The notes: generated by a model from the sequence alone, not told the origin. 29,664 bases of DNA from Spirochaetia bacterium (GCA_025997655.1 BNUW01000009.1:1-29664), one strand, 5' to 3'. Positions 7,502-15,074 are shown, counted from the first letter of the stretch. Numbers and translations are program-made.

Positions 7502-9214
7502 ATGGGTAATACTACACCGTGGGCATATTTGGATGCGTACCGGGGGAAGGATTTTACTGGGACCTGGCCGACTATGCCGGAGGCATTTAAGATTACGGCT
7601 TCCCGGTATGGGGATAGGCCTTGTTTTACCATATATGAGCCGGACCGGATTAGCCTGAGCTATAAGGAGGCCCTGCGGATCATTGAAGCGGTGGCCCGGT
7701 GGCTTCATAGCCGGGGGGTTCGCAAAGGGGACCATGTCGCCCTCACCGGGAAGAACTCCCCCGAGTGGGCCGTGGCATTTATCGCCATCCATTTTGCCGG
7801 GGCCGTGGTTGTCCCCATTGACTGCCAGCTCAGGCAGGAGGAAACGGAATTCCTCATGAAATTTGCCAATGCCCATATCCTCTTTGCGGATGAGGAAAAA
7901 TACGAACGTTTCGCCGGGAATAAAGATTCAATCGGCTTAACCGATATAGTATCCCTGAAAAAAGGGGTGGGGACTTATCTCTACGACCTGGATGGACCGG
8001 AAGCGTCGGACCAGGAGTCCGCCATCGCGCTCCCTGCTGAAAACGACATGGCGGCGATTCTCTTTACCTCCGGCACCACGGGAAAGCCTAAGGGGGTGAT
8101 GCTGACCCATGCCAACCTGCTGTCGGACAACTACCTGGCCCAGGCCCATCTTGAGCTTTTCCCGGAGGATGTGTTCTACGGCCTCCTCCCCATCCACCAT
8201 GCCTATAGTATGACCGTCTTTATTGTGGTCATGGCGGTGGGGGCGGAACTGGTGTTCGGTAAACGGATGGTCACCAAGGCTATCCTCAAGGACCTGAAAC
8301 AAGGCAAGATCACCCTGTTCCTGGGGGTCCCCATGCTGTTCAACAAACTCCTGGCGGGGATCATCCGGGGCCTGAAACAGAAGGGCCCCATAGTCTACGG
8401 GATTATATCCATGCTTATGGGCATCTCGGGGATCATCAAAAAGACCTTCAAGGTGAACCCCGGCAAAAAAATGTTCGGCTTCATCCTGGATCAGGCGTCC
8501 CTGACCTCGGTAAAGACCTGTATCTGCGGTGGCGGGCCCCTGGCGCCCAGTGTATTCCGGAAATTCAACCAACTGGGGATCAACTTTATCCAGGGCTATG
8601 GCCTCACGGAAACCTCCCCTATCATCACCCTGAACCCGATAGACCATTACAAGGAAACCAGCGTGGGCAAGGTGATACCCCAGATAGATATGCGGATACT
8701 CAACCCGGACGACCGGGGGGTTGGGGAAGTCATCCTCAAGGGTCCGGTGGTCATGCAGGGTTACTATGAACTGCCCGAAGAAACCGCAGCGGTGTTTACC
8801 CCCGAGGGCTACCTTAAAACCGGCGACCTGGGCTACCTGGACGATGAGAACTACCTCTACCTTACCGGCCGGGCGAAAAACCTTATCGTCACCGGGGGCG
8901 GCAAGAATGTCTACCCCGAGGAAATCGAAAACGAATTCCAGCTCTACGAGGAAATCGACCAGATTCTGATCCGGGGCTTTGCGGTGGATAAAAAGCTCAA
9001 GACCGAAGGTATTGAAGCTCTGATCTATCCCAGCCCGGAGTATTTTAACGACAACGGCGCAAAACTGGTTACCGAGATACGGCCCCGGCTTGAGCAGATA
9101 GTTGCGGAGGTGAACCACCGGCTGCTGCCCTACCAGAAGATAGAGCGGATTACCGTGCTGGATGCGCCCATGGAGATGACGACCACGAAGAAGATTAAGC
9201 GGGACGCGGTGTAG
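7502..9214 (+). CDS. AMP-forming long-chain acyl-CoA synthetase
   Basis: Activates a carboxylic (probably fatty) acid with ATP and CoA through an acyl-adenylate. The ATG at 7502 is chosen since GGGAGGA precedes it. The ANL-superfamily motifs are present in order: ATP-binding loop ILFTSGTTGKPKGVMLTH (about residues 182-199), FIQGYGLTETSPI (about 375), and the hinge region LKTGDLGYLDDENYLYLTGR with NLIVTGGGKNVYPEEIE (about 435-475). The C-terminal catalytic Lys lies near the end in TTKKIKRDAV. The 570 residues are in the family range. It is likely a peripheral membrane enzyme for membrane-lipid or exogenous fatty-acid use. It stands alone. Confidence 0.92.
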   Translation: MGNTTPWAYLDAYRGKDFTGTWPTMPEAFKITASRYGDRPCFTIYEPDRISLSYKEALRIIEAVARWLHSRGVRKGDHVALTGKNSPEWAVAFIAIHFAGAVVVPIDCQLRQEETEFLMKFANAHILFADEEKYERFAGNKDSIGLTDIVSLKKGVGTYLYDLDGPEASDQESAIALPAENDMAAILFTSGTTGKPKGVMLTHANLLSDNYLAQAHLELFPEDVFYGLLPIHHAYSMTVFIVVMAVGAELVFGKRMVTKAILKDLKQGKITLFLGVPMLFNKLLAGIIRGLKQKGPIVYGIISMLMGISGIIKKTFKVNPGKKMFGFILDQASLTSVKTCICGGGPLAPSVFRKFNQLGINFIQGYGLTETSPIITLNPIDHYKETSVGKVIPQIDMRILNPDDRGVGEVILKGPVVMQGYYELPEETAAVFTPEGYLKTGDLGYLDDENYLYLTGRAKNLIVTGGGKNVYPEEIENEFQLYEEIDQILIRGFAVDKKLKTEGIEALIYPSPEYFNDNGAKLVTEIRPRLEQIVAEVNHRLLPYQKIERITVLDAPMEMTTTKKIKRDAV

Positions 9215-9241
9215 GGACTAGCGCCGGGGCAAAAATAGGGC

Positions 9242-9275
9242 TTGATTTATTGCTCATTATATCCTACTATATGTA
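9242..9275 (+). promoter_or_regulatory. Promoter with palindrome before the PLP enzyme-Rrf2 operon
   Basis: TTGATT (9242-9247), 17 bases, TACTAT (9265-9270). The -10 region overlaps a 12-base palindrome, CTATATGTATAG, that ends close to the expected transcription start. A palindrome here is a plausible operator for one of the Rrf2 regulators encoded in the same operon. About 110 bases of leader follow before the ATG at 9380. Confidence 0.5.
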
Positions 9276-9379
9276 TAGGTATTGGGATATGGTGAGGGGA
9301 ACGCAGCTTATACACAATGGATATGAGACGTATCTAGACCTCCTCCTATGCCCATGAAATAGAAAAAGAGGAATAGTAT

Positions 9380-10570
9380 ATGCCCAAAAGTAACGATACT
9401 CATGATACCGGCTACGGCAGTGTCCCCCTGTCCATGCGGACCGTTACGGTCCATGGGGCTTCCCTGTTTGAACCCCGCACCGGGGCTGTCAGTACCCCTA
9501 TTTACCAAAGTTCCACCTTCAGGCACCCCGGACTGGGGGAGACCACGGGGTTTGACTATTCCCGGGGGATCAATCCTACCAGGACGGAACTGGAAAAAAC
9601 CATGGCCCTGCTGGAACACGGGAAGTACGGTCTGGCCTTTGCCACCGGCATGGGGGCAATTTCTTCGGTAATAAAACTGTTCAAGCCTGGGGATCACCTC
9701 ATCGTTTCGGAGGACCTCTACGGCGGCACCTACCGGCTTTTCAACGAATACTACGCCCGGTACGGCCTTTCCTTTTCCTGGATAGACACCAGCGATACTG
9801 CGTTGGTGGAGGCAAGCCTTAAACCAAATACCAGGGCAATCTTTATCGAGACTCCCTCAAATCCCATGATGAAGGTTACGGATATACGCCGCTGCGCCGG
9901 GCTTATCCATGCGCAGGACGGCATCCTCGTAACCGACAATACCTTCCTCTCCCCCTATTTTCAGAATCCCCTGGACCTTGGCTCCGATTTGGTGGTGCAT
10001 AGCGGAACGAAATACCTGGCGGGCCACAACGATACGCTTGCGGGTTTTATTGTTCATTCCCGTTCTGATCTGGCGGCGGATCTGGTCAATGCCCAGAAAA
10101 GTGAGGGGGCTTCCCTGTCGCCCTTTGACGCATGGCTGACCCTGCGGGGGATAAAGACCCTGTCCATACGGATGGAGCAGCATGAAAAAAATGCCCGCAG
10201 TATTGCCCACTGGCTGCGCTCCCATAAGCGGGTAGAAAAGGTGTTCTATACCGGGTTTGAGGATCATCCCCAGTATACGTTGAGCCGTACCCAGTCCCGG
10301 GGTTTCGGGGGCATGATTTCATTTTATTTGAAGAATGCGGTGGATGTGCCGGGGCTGCTTAAAAATATATCCCTCATCCTCTTTGCGGAAAGCCTGGGGG
10401 GCGTAGAATCGCTGCTGACCTATCCCCTGGTGCAGACCCACGCGGCTATCCCCGAAGCGATGCGCCTTTCCAACGGGGTAAATGACCGGCTCATGCGGCT
10501 GTCCGTGGGCATTGAGGATGCGGATGATCTGATTGCGGATCTGGACAGCGCTTTTTCTAAGTGTGTATAG
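9380..10570 (+). CDS. Cystathionine gamma-synthase/lyase-type PLP enzyme
   Basis: Cytosolic PLP enzyme of the Cys/Met metabolism family. The pyridoxal-phosphate lysine sits in HSGTKYLAGHND (about residue 212). Other family marks are TPIYQSSTF, YSRGINPTR, FATGMGAI, the phosphate-binding area SEDLYGGTYRL, ETPSNPMMKVTDI and the C-terminal LSVGIEDADDLIADL. The 396 residues are standard. Sequence does not separate cystathionine gamma-synthase, gamma-lyase and beta-lyase; clustering with two Rrf2 regulators, one probably sensing iron-sulfur status, fits cysteine supply. GAGGAA lies before the start. The gene ends 8 bases before the first Rrf2 start. Confidence 0.9.
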   Translation: MPKSNDTHDTGYGSVPLSMRTVTVHGASLFEPRTGAVSTPIYQSSTFRHPGLGETTGFDYSRGINPTRTELEKTMALLEHGKYGLAFATGMGAISSVIKLFKPGDHLIVSEDLYGGTYRLFNEYYARYGLSFSWIDTSDTALVEASLKPNTRAIFIETPSNPMMKVTDIRRCAGLIHAQDGILVTDNTFLSPYFQNPLDLGSDLVVHSGTKYLAGHNDTLAGFIVHSRSDLAADLVNAQKSEGASLSPFDAWLTLRGIKTLSIRMEQHEKNARSIAHWLRSHKRVEKVFYTGFEDHPQYTLSRTQSRGFGGMISFYLKNAVDVPGLLKNISLILFAESLGGVESLLTYPLVQTHAAIPEAMRLSNGVNDRLMRLSVGIEDADDLIADLDSAFSKCV

Positions 10571-10578
10571 GAGTAAAA

Positions 10579-11010
10579 ATGAGGATATCTACCAAAGGAC
10601 GTTATTCCCTGGAGGCACTGTTGTATATGGCCCTGCTTCCTGAGGGAACATATACAAGCACCCGCGCTATCGCGGAAAATACCGGCATCTCAGACGGCTA
10701 TTTGGAACAGCTCTTTATCCCCCTGCGGAAAGCAGGGATAGTGCAGGGCATACGGGGACCCCAGGGGGGCTATCTTCCCGGACGCGCCGTGGAAAACATT
10801 ACCGTGGGGGATGTTCTGCGGGCGGTGGAGGGCCCCCTTGAACCGGTGGCCTGTGCTACCGAAGACACCTGCCCCATGAAGGGTACCTGCATCAGCACCC
10901 ATACCTGGAGCGATCTCTACCACGAGATCACCGATTGTGTGGACAACGTTTCTATTTCGGATCTGGCGGCGGCCTACTATGCCATGGATAAGCAGGAGTA
11001 CGCCATATGA
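10579..11010 (+). CDS. Rrf2-family regulator with IscR-like cysteine triad
   Basis: Winged-helix regulator of 143 residues; the ATG at 10579 has AGGAG in front and replaces a longer TTG/ATG choice. The N-terminal MRISTKGRYSLEALLYMAL and the wing IRGPQGGYLPGR are typical Rrf2. Cys92, Cys98 and Cys104 are spaced C-x5-C-x5-C and His108 follows, the arrangement used by IscR (Cys92, Cys98, Cys104, His107) to bind a [2Fe-2S] cluster. I infer an iron-sulfur or redox sensor. It is translated with the PLP enzyme in front and overlaps the second Rrf2 gene by four bases (ATGA). Confidence 0.9.
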   Translation: MRISTKGRYSLEALLYMALLPEGTYTSTRAIAENTGISDGYLEQLFIPLRKAGIVQGIRGPQGGYLPGRAVENITVGDVLRAVEGPLEPVACATEDTCPMKGTCISTHTWSDLYHEITDCVDNVSISDLAAAYYAMDKQEYAI

Positions 11011-11441
11011 AAATATCAACCCGGGGGCGCTACGGTATACGGCTCCTCATCGATTTGGCGGAGCATCCAGGCGAAGACCACGTGGCGCTGGTCAATGTGG
11101 CGGAGCGGCAGAAAATATCCATCCGCTACCTTGAACAGGTGGCAGTAATACTGCGGCGTTCCGGTTTTATCCGTTCCATCAAGGGCGCTTCCGGGGGCTA
11201 TGCCCTGGCCATGCGTCCCCAGGATATCAACCTTGGGGAAGCCCTGCGGGTGTTGGAGGGTGATATGCTGGTGGTGGATCCCCCCCTGCCCAATAAGACG
11301 GAAACAAAACTACAGCGCTGTATCCGGATGACGGTATTCGATAGGCTGAATGAGCGCATTGCCGCCGTGATAGACCGGAAGATCCTGTCGTCGGTGGTGG
11401 GCACCGTGGACCCCGACGAATCCTACATGTACTTTATCTAA
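11007..11441 (+). CDS. Second Rrf2-family regulator, lacking the cysteine triad
   Basis: A 144-residue Rrf2 protein beginning MKISTRGRYGIRLLIDLAEH, with recognition helix region RQKISIRYLEQVAVILRRSGF and wing IKGASGGYALA. The region holding the cluster cysteines in its neighbour is replaced by EGDMLVVDPPLPNKTETKL and the only cysteine is in LQRCIRM, so it cannot bind a cluster in the IscR manner. It resembles the cysteine-metabolism repressor branch (CymR-like) more than IscR. It overlaps the upstream Rrf2 by 4 bases and the convergent methyltransferase gene by 8 bases. Confidence 0.88.
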   Translation: MKISTRGRYGIRLLIDLAEHPGEDHVALVNVAERQKISIRYLEQVAVILRRSGFIRSIKGASGGYALAMRPQDINLGEALRVLEGDMLVVDPPLPNKTETKLQRCIRMTVFDRLNERIAAVIDRKILSSVVGTVDPDESYMYFI

Positions 11442-12033
11442 GGGTCTGCCATTTTTTGCGGGCGCCGAAGAGGTACATCTCCGCATTGTCAATGATGATT
11501 TCTTCCCGCAGCCCGCAGTCTTGCGCGCAGGCAATGAGCCCCCGGGCCGGCGGCAGAATATCCGCCATGATGTCGCGGTTATGGACGTGCACATGGACGC
11601 CGTTTATCTTTTCCTTCGATGATGAATGGAGCACACTCAACAATCCGCCGGGCTTGAGTTTTTTGGCAAGATGGGCGATGGTCCGCCTCTTGTCATCAAA
11701 GTGGGGGAACACAGAATAGCAAATGATATGATCAAAGGAAGCATCCTCAAAGGGATATTCCATAATATCACCATGAACAAAGTTAACCTTTGTGTGTGCA
11801 TGTTTTTTACGCGCCGCTTCGATCATTTTTTCGGCGGAATCAATGGCGCAGATAGTACCGGTAAACTTTAACAGGAACGGAATAAGGACGCCGGTACCGG
11901 TACCTACATCAAGCACCGCATCGCCGTTTTTTATGTACAAAAGCTTGAGCATCAATTCAATCTTGTCCGTATCGTAGTGATTCGTGGTATCCCAGGCTGC
12001 CGCCATGTCGTTAAAAAAATCATGCTTTTCCAT
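11434..12033 (-). CDS. SAM-dependent class I methyltransferase
   Basis: A 199-residue Rossmann-fold methyltransferase of the UbiE type. Motif I is VLDVGTGTGVLIPFLL (about residues 40-55), the ribose-binding acidic residue follows in ICAIDSAEKM, motif II is VHGDIMEYPFEDASFDHIICYSVF and motif III KLKPGGLLSVLH. The substrate is unknown. A striking NGVHVHVHN stretch at about 144-152 could bind metal. It is the last gene of the cbiQ-cbiO-permease operon and overlaps the permease gene by 14 bases, so it is translationally coupled. Methyltransferases of this type are often seen next to cobalt or corrinoid genes; a role there is only inferred. Confidence 0.85.
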   Translation of the reverse strand: MEKHDFFNDMAAAWDTTNHYDTDKIELMLKLLYIKNGDAVLDVGTGTGVLIPFLLKFTGTICAIDSAEKMIEAARKKHAHTKVNFVHGDIMEYPFEDASFDHIICYSVFPHFDDKRRTIAHLAKKLKPGGLLSVLHSSSKEKINGVHVHVHNRDIMADILPPARGLIACAQDCGLREEIIIDNAEMYLFGARKKWQTLR

Positions 12034-12991
12034 AGTGGTTTCCTCCGCGCAGTATAGGCGTTTTCAAAATCCATGCGTCCACCGCCAGAACCGGCAGCTC
12101 AATCAGGGGGCCTATCACCAGGACCAGGGAAATCACCGGCCGCTCGGGAAAGGTGATGGCGGCAATGGCCAGGGCCACCGGCGAATTGCGGGCCTGGGTG
12201 GTGAAGATCAGGGGGATAGTATCCGTAAAAGGCAGTTTAAGGATACGGCCCGTAAACAGAGCCAGGATAAAATTGACGATAAAAAAGATAATCAGCGGAG
12301 GAAAGATACTGACAAAGAGGCCGGGGTGTGTTAAGAGGAGCGTGCCCTGGGAGGCGAACATGGCAATCACCGCCAGGCAGAGAAAGAAAAGCTGTATCGT
12401 ATCGGAATAAGCGGTAAGCGTTTTTTCAAATTTCTCACGAACCGGTAGTTTTCCTATCACCAACTTTACGATGTTGGCGCCTCCCAGGGGAATTACCAGC
12501 ACCAACAGGATACTGGTGAGGATGCTACCGGCGCTGAAGCTTACGGCATTCCCCATGAACAGAAGCAGGTACACCGGCAGCAGACAGATTTGCAGGATCA
12601 GGTTCAGGGGCAGCAGGGAGGAGCCCAGGATTACATTGCCGGCGGCCATGCCGGTGAATATGAGGTACCAGTCGGTGCAGGGGGTCACCATGAGCATGAT
12701 GAACCCGGTTTGCAGGTCTATTTTTCCCGCCATAAACAGCCGGCTCAGGAGAAGTGCGAACACCGGAGTCCAGATAAAGTTGATAGCCAGGGCCGCCAGG
12801 GAGAAGCGGATATTGCTGAATGAACGTTTGATTTCCCTCCAGTCCACTGCGAGGAACACAAAGAAGAGGAGGATCATTAAAAAGACTTCTATTAAACTGC
12901 TTGCCCGGGACGCGGCGGACGGGCTGAACCGGCCAAGCAGGATGCCCATAAAGGCGGAGGCGATGATGATCAGGGGTTGGAGTTTTGCCAC
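12020..12991 (-). CDS. Acr3/BASS-superfamily permease (arsenite- or bile-acid-symporter-like)
   Basis: A 323-residue inner-membrane protein with about ten membrane segments. The key stretch LMVTPCTDWYLIFTGMAAGN at residues 100-119 matches the Acr3-like branch in which a conserved cysteine (here Cys105) is needed for arsenite transport; a second conserved stretch is FTTQARNSPVALAIAAI. The true substrate is not certain: the branch includes proteins annotated as arsenite efflux and as sodium/bile-acid symporters. The start is GTG; GAGG inside the end of cbiO serves as ribosome binding site, and the cbiO stop lies 2 bases upstream, so it is coupled to the ECF ATPase. No arsR or arsenate reductase is nearby. 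Confidence 0.82.
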   Translation of the reverse strand: MAKLQPLIIIASAFMGILLGRFSPSAASRASSLIEVFLMILLFFVFLAVDWREIKRSFSNIRFSLAALAINFIWTPVFALLLSRLFMAGKIDLQTGFIMLMVTPCTDWYLIFTGMAAGNVILGSSLLPLNLILQICLLPVYLLLFMGNAVSFSAGSILTSILLVLVIPLGGANIVKLVIGKLPVREKFEKTLTAYSDTIQLFFLCLAVIAMFASQGTLLLTHPGLFVSIFPPLIIFFIVNFILALFTGRILKLPFTDTIPLIFTTQARNSPVALAIAAITFPERPVISLVLVIGPLIELPVLAVDAWILKTPILRGGNHYGKA

Positions 12992-12993
12992 CG

Positions 12994-13746
12994 TTATATA
13001 GCCTCAAGCCCGCATTGATCCATCAATTCCCCATTCCGCAGCAATTCCGCCGCCGGCCCCTGGGCAAAGACGGCGCCTTTTTGGAGGAGGATCACCTGCG
13101 GGCAGAGAACTGCCGCAAAGGCCAAATCATGGGTGGCGATGAGTTGGGTATGGGGCAGGGATTGGAGTACGCCCATAAGGTTCCGCTGGGCTTTTGGATC
13201 AAGAAATGCGGTGGGTTCGTCAAAAAGCATGACCTGGGGGTTCATCGTTAACGACGCGGCGATAGCGGCCATCCGTTTTTCACCCCCGGACAGCCTGAGG
13301 GGGGACCGGTCTTTGAGAAAACCAATCCCCAGCCGGTGGAGGACTTCATCGACCCGGTGATGGACCGTGTCTTCGCTAAGGCCCATATTCCGGGGACCAA
13401 AGGCAAGGTCTTCATATATAGAGGGCATAAAAAGCTGGTCATCGGGGTCCTGAAACACCAGGGAAACCTGTTCCCGCAATGTTTTCAGCTTCCGCTTGTC
13501 CTGTGTTCCCGCAGTAATCTCAATTGCGCCGATACGGAGCTGACCCGAGGTGATGGGCAGTATACCGACCATGGATAACAGCAGGCTGGTCTTGCCGGCG
13601 CCATTGGCCCCCACCAGGGCTACCCGTTCCCCCGGCGGTATACTAAAATTTATTTCCCGCAGAACCGGGCCGCCTCCGCCGCCGTAGACCGCTGAAACAG
13701 ACCGGGCTTCTATTAAGGAAACTACTGTTTCCAGGGGACTATCCAT
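12994..13746 (-). CDS. cbiO: ECF-type cobalt/nickel transporter ATPase (CbiO-like)
   Basis: The energy-coupling ATPase on the inner face of the membrane. The ATG at 13746 is chosen: it gives a 250-residue protein, and everything upstream in the frame reads as cbiQ in another frame. Walker A is GANGAGKTS (residues 46-54), the Q-loop VFQDPDDQLF (97-106), signature LSGGEKRMA (152-160), Walker B VMLFDEPTAFLD and the switch ATHDL. The VFQDP-D-Q-x-F form of the Q-loop is typical for ECF ATPases. It overlaps cbiQ by 25 bases. Its S component is presumably the CbiM of the divergent operon. Confidence 0.93.
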   Translation of the reverse strand: MDSPLETVVSLIEARSVSAVYGGGGGPVLREINFSIPPGERVALVGANGAGKTSLLLSMVGILPITSGQLRIGAIEITAGTQDKRKLKTLREQVSLVFQDPDDQLFMPSIYEDLAFGPRNMGLSEDTVHHRVDEVLHRLGIGFLKDRSPLRLSGGEKRMAAIAASLTMNPQVMLFDEPTAFLDPKAQRNLMGVLQSLPHTQLIATHDLAFAAVLCPQVILLQKGAVFAQGPAAELLRNGELMDQCGLEAI

Positions 13747-14534
13747 GCCCCCAGAATAGCAGAAATATCTGCCAGACGGAAGAGGACACAGAGAGCGCAG
13801 ACCAGAACCAGAAAGGTGATGTCCGCAGCGTTTACGGGCTTCCTCTGCGTGGGGGCGCAGTCCAGATCGTAGCCCCGGCACTTCATGGCGGCGTAGACCC
13901 GTTCGGCCCGGTCGGCGCTGCGCAGAAACAGGTGGCCGACAAAACTTCCCATGTGCTTCAGGTCGATTCCTTTCGCGCCGCCGCTCCGCAGAATATAGGC
14001 GGTATACATTGAGGATGCTTCGGTCATCAGCACCGCGATATACCGGTAACTGATTTCCAGGAGGCTTACAAAAATCGCGGGGATGTGGAAGCGCCGCAGT
14101 TGGGCGGCAAGCCGGCACATGGGGGTAACCGCCATGAGGATCAGCACCGCCGCCACACAGAGCAGGGTCCGCAGCAGTAGGGTTATCAAAGACAGGAAGC
14201 CGTAGGTGACCGCAAAGCTTCCCAGGTGTACCGCAATACCGCGTTCGAAAATCAAATTAGAAATTCCCGCAAAGAGGCAGAAGGGCAGGGCAATGGCGGT
14301 ACGGCGCAGTAACAGTGCCGGGGGAATATCACCCCAGGCGATGAGGATACAGGGGTAGAACAGAAACGGTATGATCCGTCCCAAGGAATACCGGTCAAAG
14401 GAAATAACCGTAACCATGAAGAACAGGGTGGCGATCAGCTTTACCCCCGGATGCAGCCGGTGGAGCCCGCTCCGCCCCGCCGAAAGCTGTTCCAGGGTAT
14501 ACAGTGTTTGTGTTGTGCGAGCCATGTCAAACAT
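13722..14534 (-). CDS. cbiQ: ECF-type cobalt/nickel transporter T component (CbiQ-like)
   Basis: A 270-residue membrane protein with four to six segments and the T-component coupling helices: one containing YILRSGGAKG and one with YAAMKCRGYD, where Ala-x-x-x-Arg-Gly matches the A-R-G motif that contacts the ATPase. The N-terminus LHRLHPGVKLIATLFFM is the typical start of CbiQ. The start at 14534 or 14525 is uncertain; no strong ribosome binding site is visible. First gene of the minus-strand operon cbiQ-cbiO-permease-methyltransferase. Confidence 0.92.
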   Translation of the reverse strand: MFDMARTTQTLYTLEQLSAGRSGLHRLHPGVKLIATLFFMVTVISFDRYSLGRIIPFLFYPCILIAWGDIPPALLLRRTAIALPFCLFAGISNLIFERGIAVHLGSFAVTYGFLSLITLLLRTLLCVAAVLILMAVTPMCRLAAQLRRFHIPAIFVSLLEISYRYIAVLMTEASSMYTAYILRSGGAKGIDLKHMGSFVGHLFLRSADRAERVYAAMKCRGYDLDCAPTQRKPVNAADITFLVLVCALCVLFRLADISAILGAWIVPWKQ

Positions 14535-14563
14535 ATGATCAAGCGGCCTTTTTTAAGCAGTTC

Positions 14564-14620
14564 ACCGCCTTCAGACGGTTGATTAAGATGATTTTAGGGG
14601 TAATTCCGGGTGGCTGTCAA
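14564..14620 (-). promoter_or_regulatory. Promoter and 5' hairpin of the cbiQ operon
   Basis: On the minus strand TTGACA (complement of 14615-14620), an 18-base spacer, TAAAAT (complement of 14591-14596). The transcript would start near 14583 and immediately enter a hairpin, ACCGUC-UGAA-GGCGGU (complement of 14564-14579). The same kind of 5' hairpin with a UGAA loop starts both leader RNAs on the plus strand. Confidence 0.65.
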
Positions 14621-14651
14621 GAAGAAATTTTACCAAATCGATAAATTTTTA

Positions 14652-14739
14652 TTGACAAACAGAAAATCCTGGTGTATAAATAAAAATATATCGAATACAG
14701 CGGGACATGGATTCCGCTCTTAGAAGGGGGTCTTTTTTT
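14652..14739 (+). promoter_or_regulatory. Upstream tandem promoter and degenerate leader relic, locus A
   Basis: TTGACA (14652-14657), exactly 17 bases, TATAAA (14675-14680). Shortly after comes AGCGGGA-CAUGGA-UUCCGCU (14699-14718), which resembles the first hairpin of the main leader, then GGGGGTC and seven T. It looks like a shortened copy of the leader element and could produce a short terminated RNA. Confidence 0.6.
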
Positions 14740-14768
14740 GTTTCTTATGGTCAAGCCAAAATTTTCTC

Positions 14769-14797
14769 TTGACAAACGCCGCCGCCGGTGATATAAA
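14769..14797 (+). promoter_or_regulatory. Main promoter of the locus A leader
   Basis: TTGACA (14769-14774), 17 bases, TATAAA (14792-14797). The predicted start near 14804 falls just before the first hairpin at 14808. Confidence 0.8.
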
Positions 14798-14898
14798 TAA
14801 AAATATACCGAAATGTTGAAACATTCCGGTTCCGGGGCATGAAGCTCCGGCGCCTTTGGTTACGGCCCATGGTATTGTAGGTTGATACAGTATTAACA

Positions 14899-14987
14899 GC
14901 GGATATGAATTCCGCCTATAGACGGCATGAAGCCCGATACTTCTCTTTTACCCAGTTTGGGAAAAGGGGTGTCGGGCTTTTTGTTTT
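14899..14987 (+). terminator. P1/P2 paired hairpins overlapping terminator T1, copy A
   Basis: P1 is GCGGAU-AUGAA-UUCCGC and P2 is GGC-AUGAA-GCC. Terminator T1 uses AAGCCCGATAC (14930-14940) with GTGTCGGGCTT (14969-14979), an inner CTTTT/AAAAG stem and a T-rich tail. The 3' part of P2 is also the 5' arm of T1, so P2 and T1 cannot form together. Confidence 0.75.
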
Positions 14988-15017
14988 GCCAGGGTCTGCA
15001 AAGGGTTTGAAACGGTT

Positions 15018-15074
15018 CCGGCTGAACCTCCGTCCTCGAAATAAGCCTCCTCGGCGGAGGTTCAGCCGGTTTTT
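15018..15074 (+). terminator. Second terminator-like hairpin T2, copy A
   Basis: The 15 bases at 15018-15032 pair perfectly with 15055-15069, followed by five T. An alternative small hairpin CCTCC-TCGGC-GGAGG (15046-15060) uses part of the 3' arm, which leaves room for a switch. Confidence 0.8.

Noticed and set aside
7937..9118. Minus-strand frame of 393 codons opposite the acyl-CoA ligase
   Set aside because: Shadow of a real gene with all family motifs on the plus strand.
14899..14934. Canonical ANTAR target
   Set aside because: Architecture is alike, but loops are pentamers AUGAA and do not have A at position 1 with G at position 4 of a hexaloop, so it is reported only as similar.
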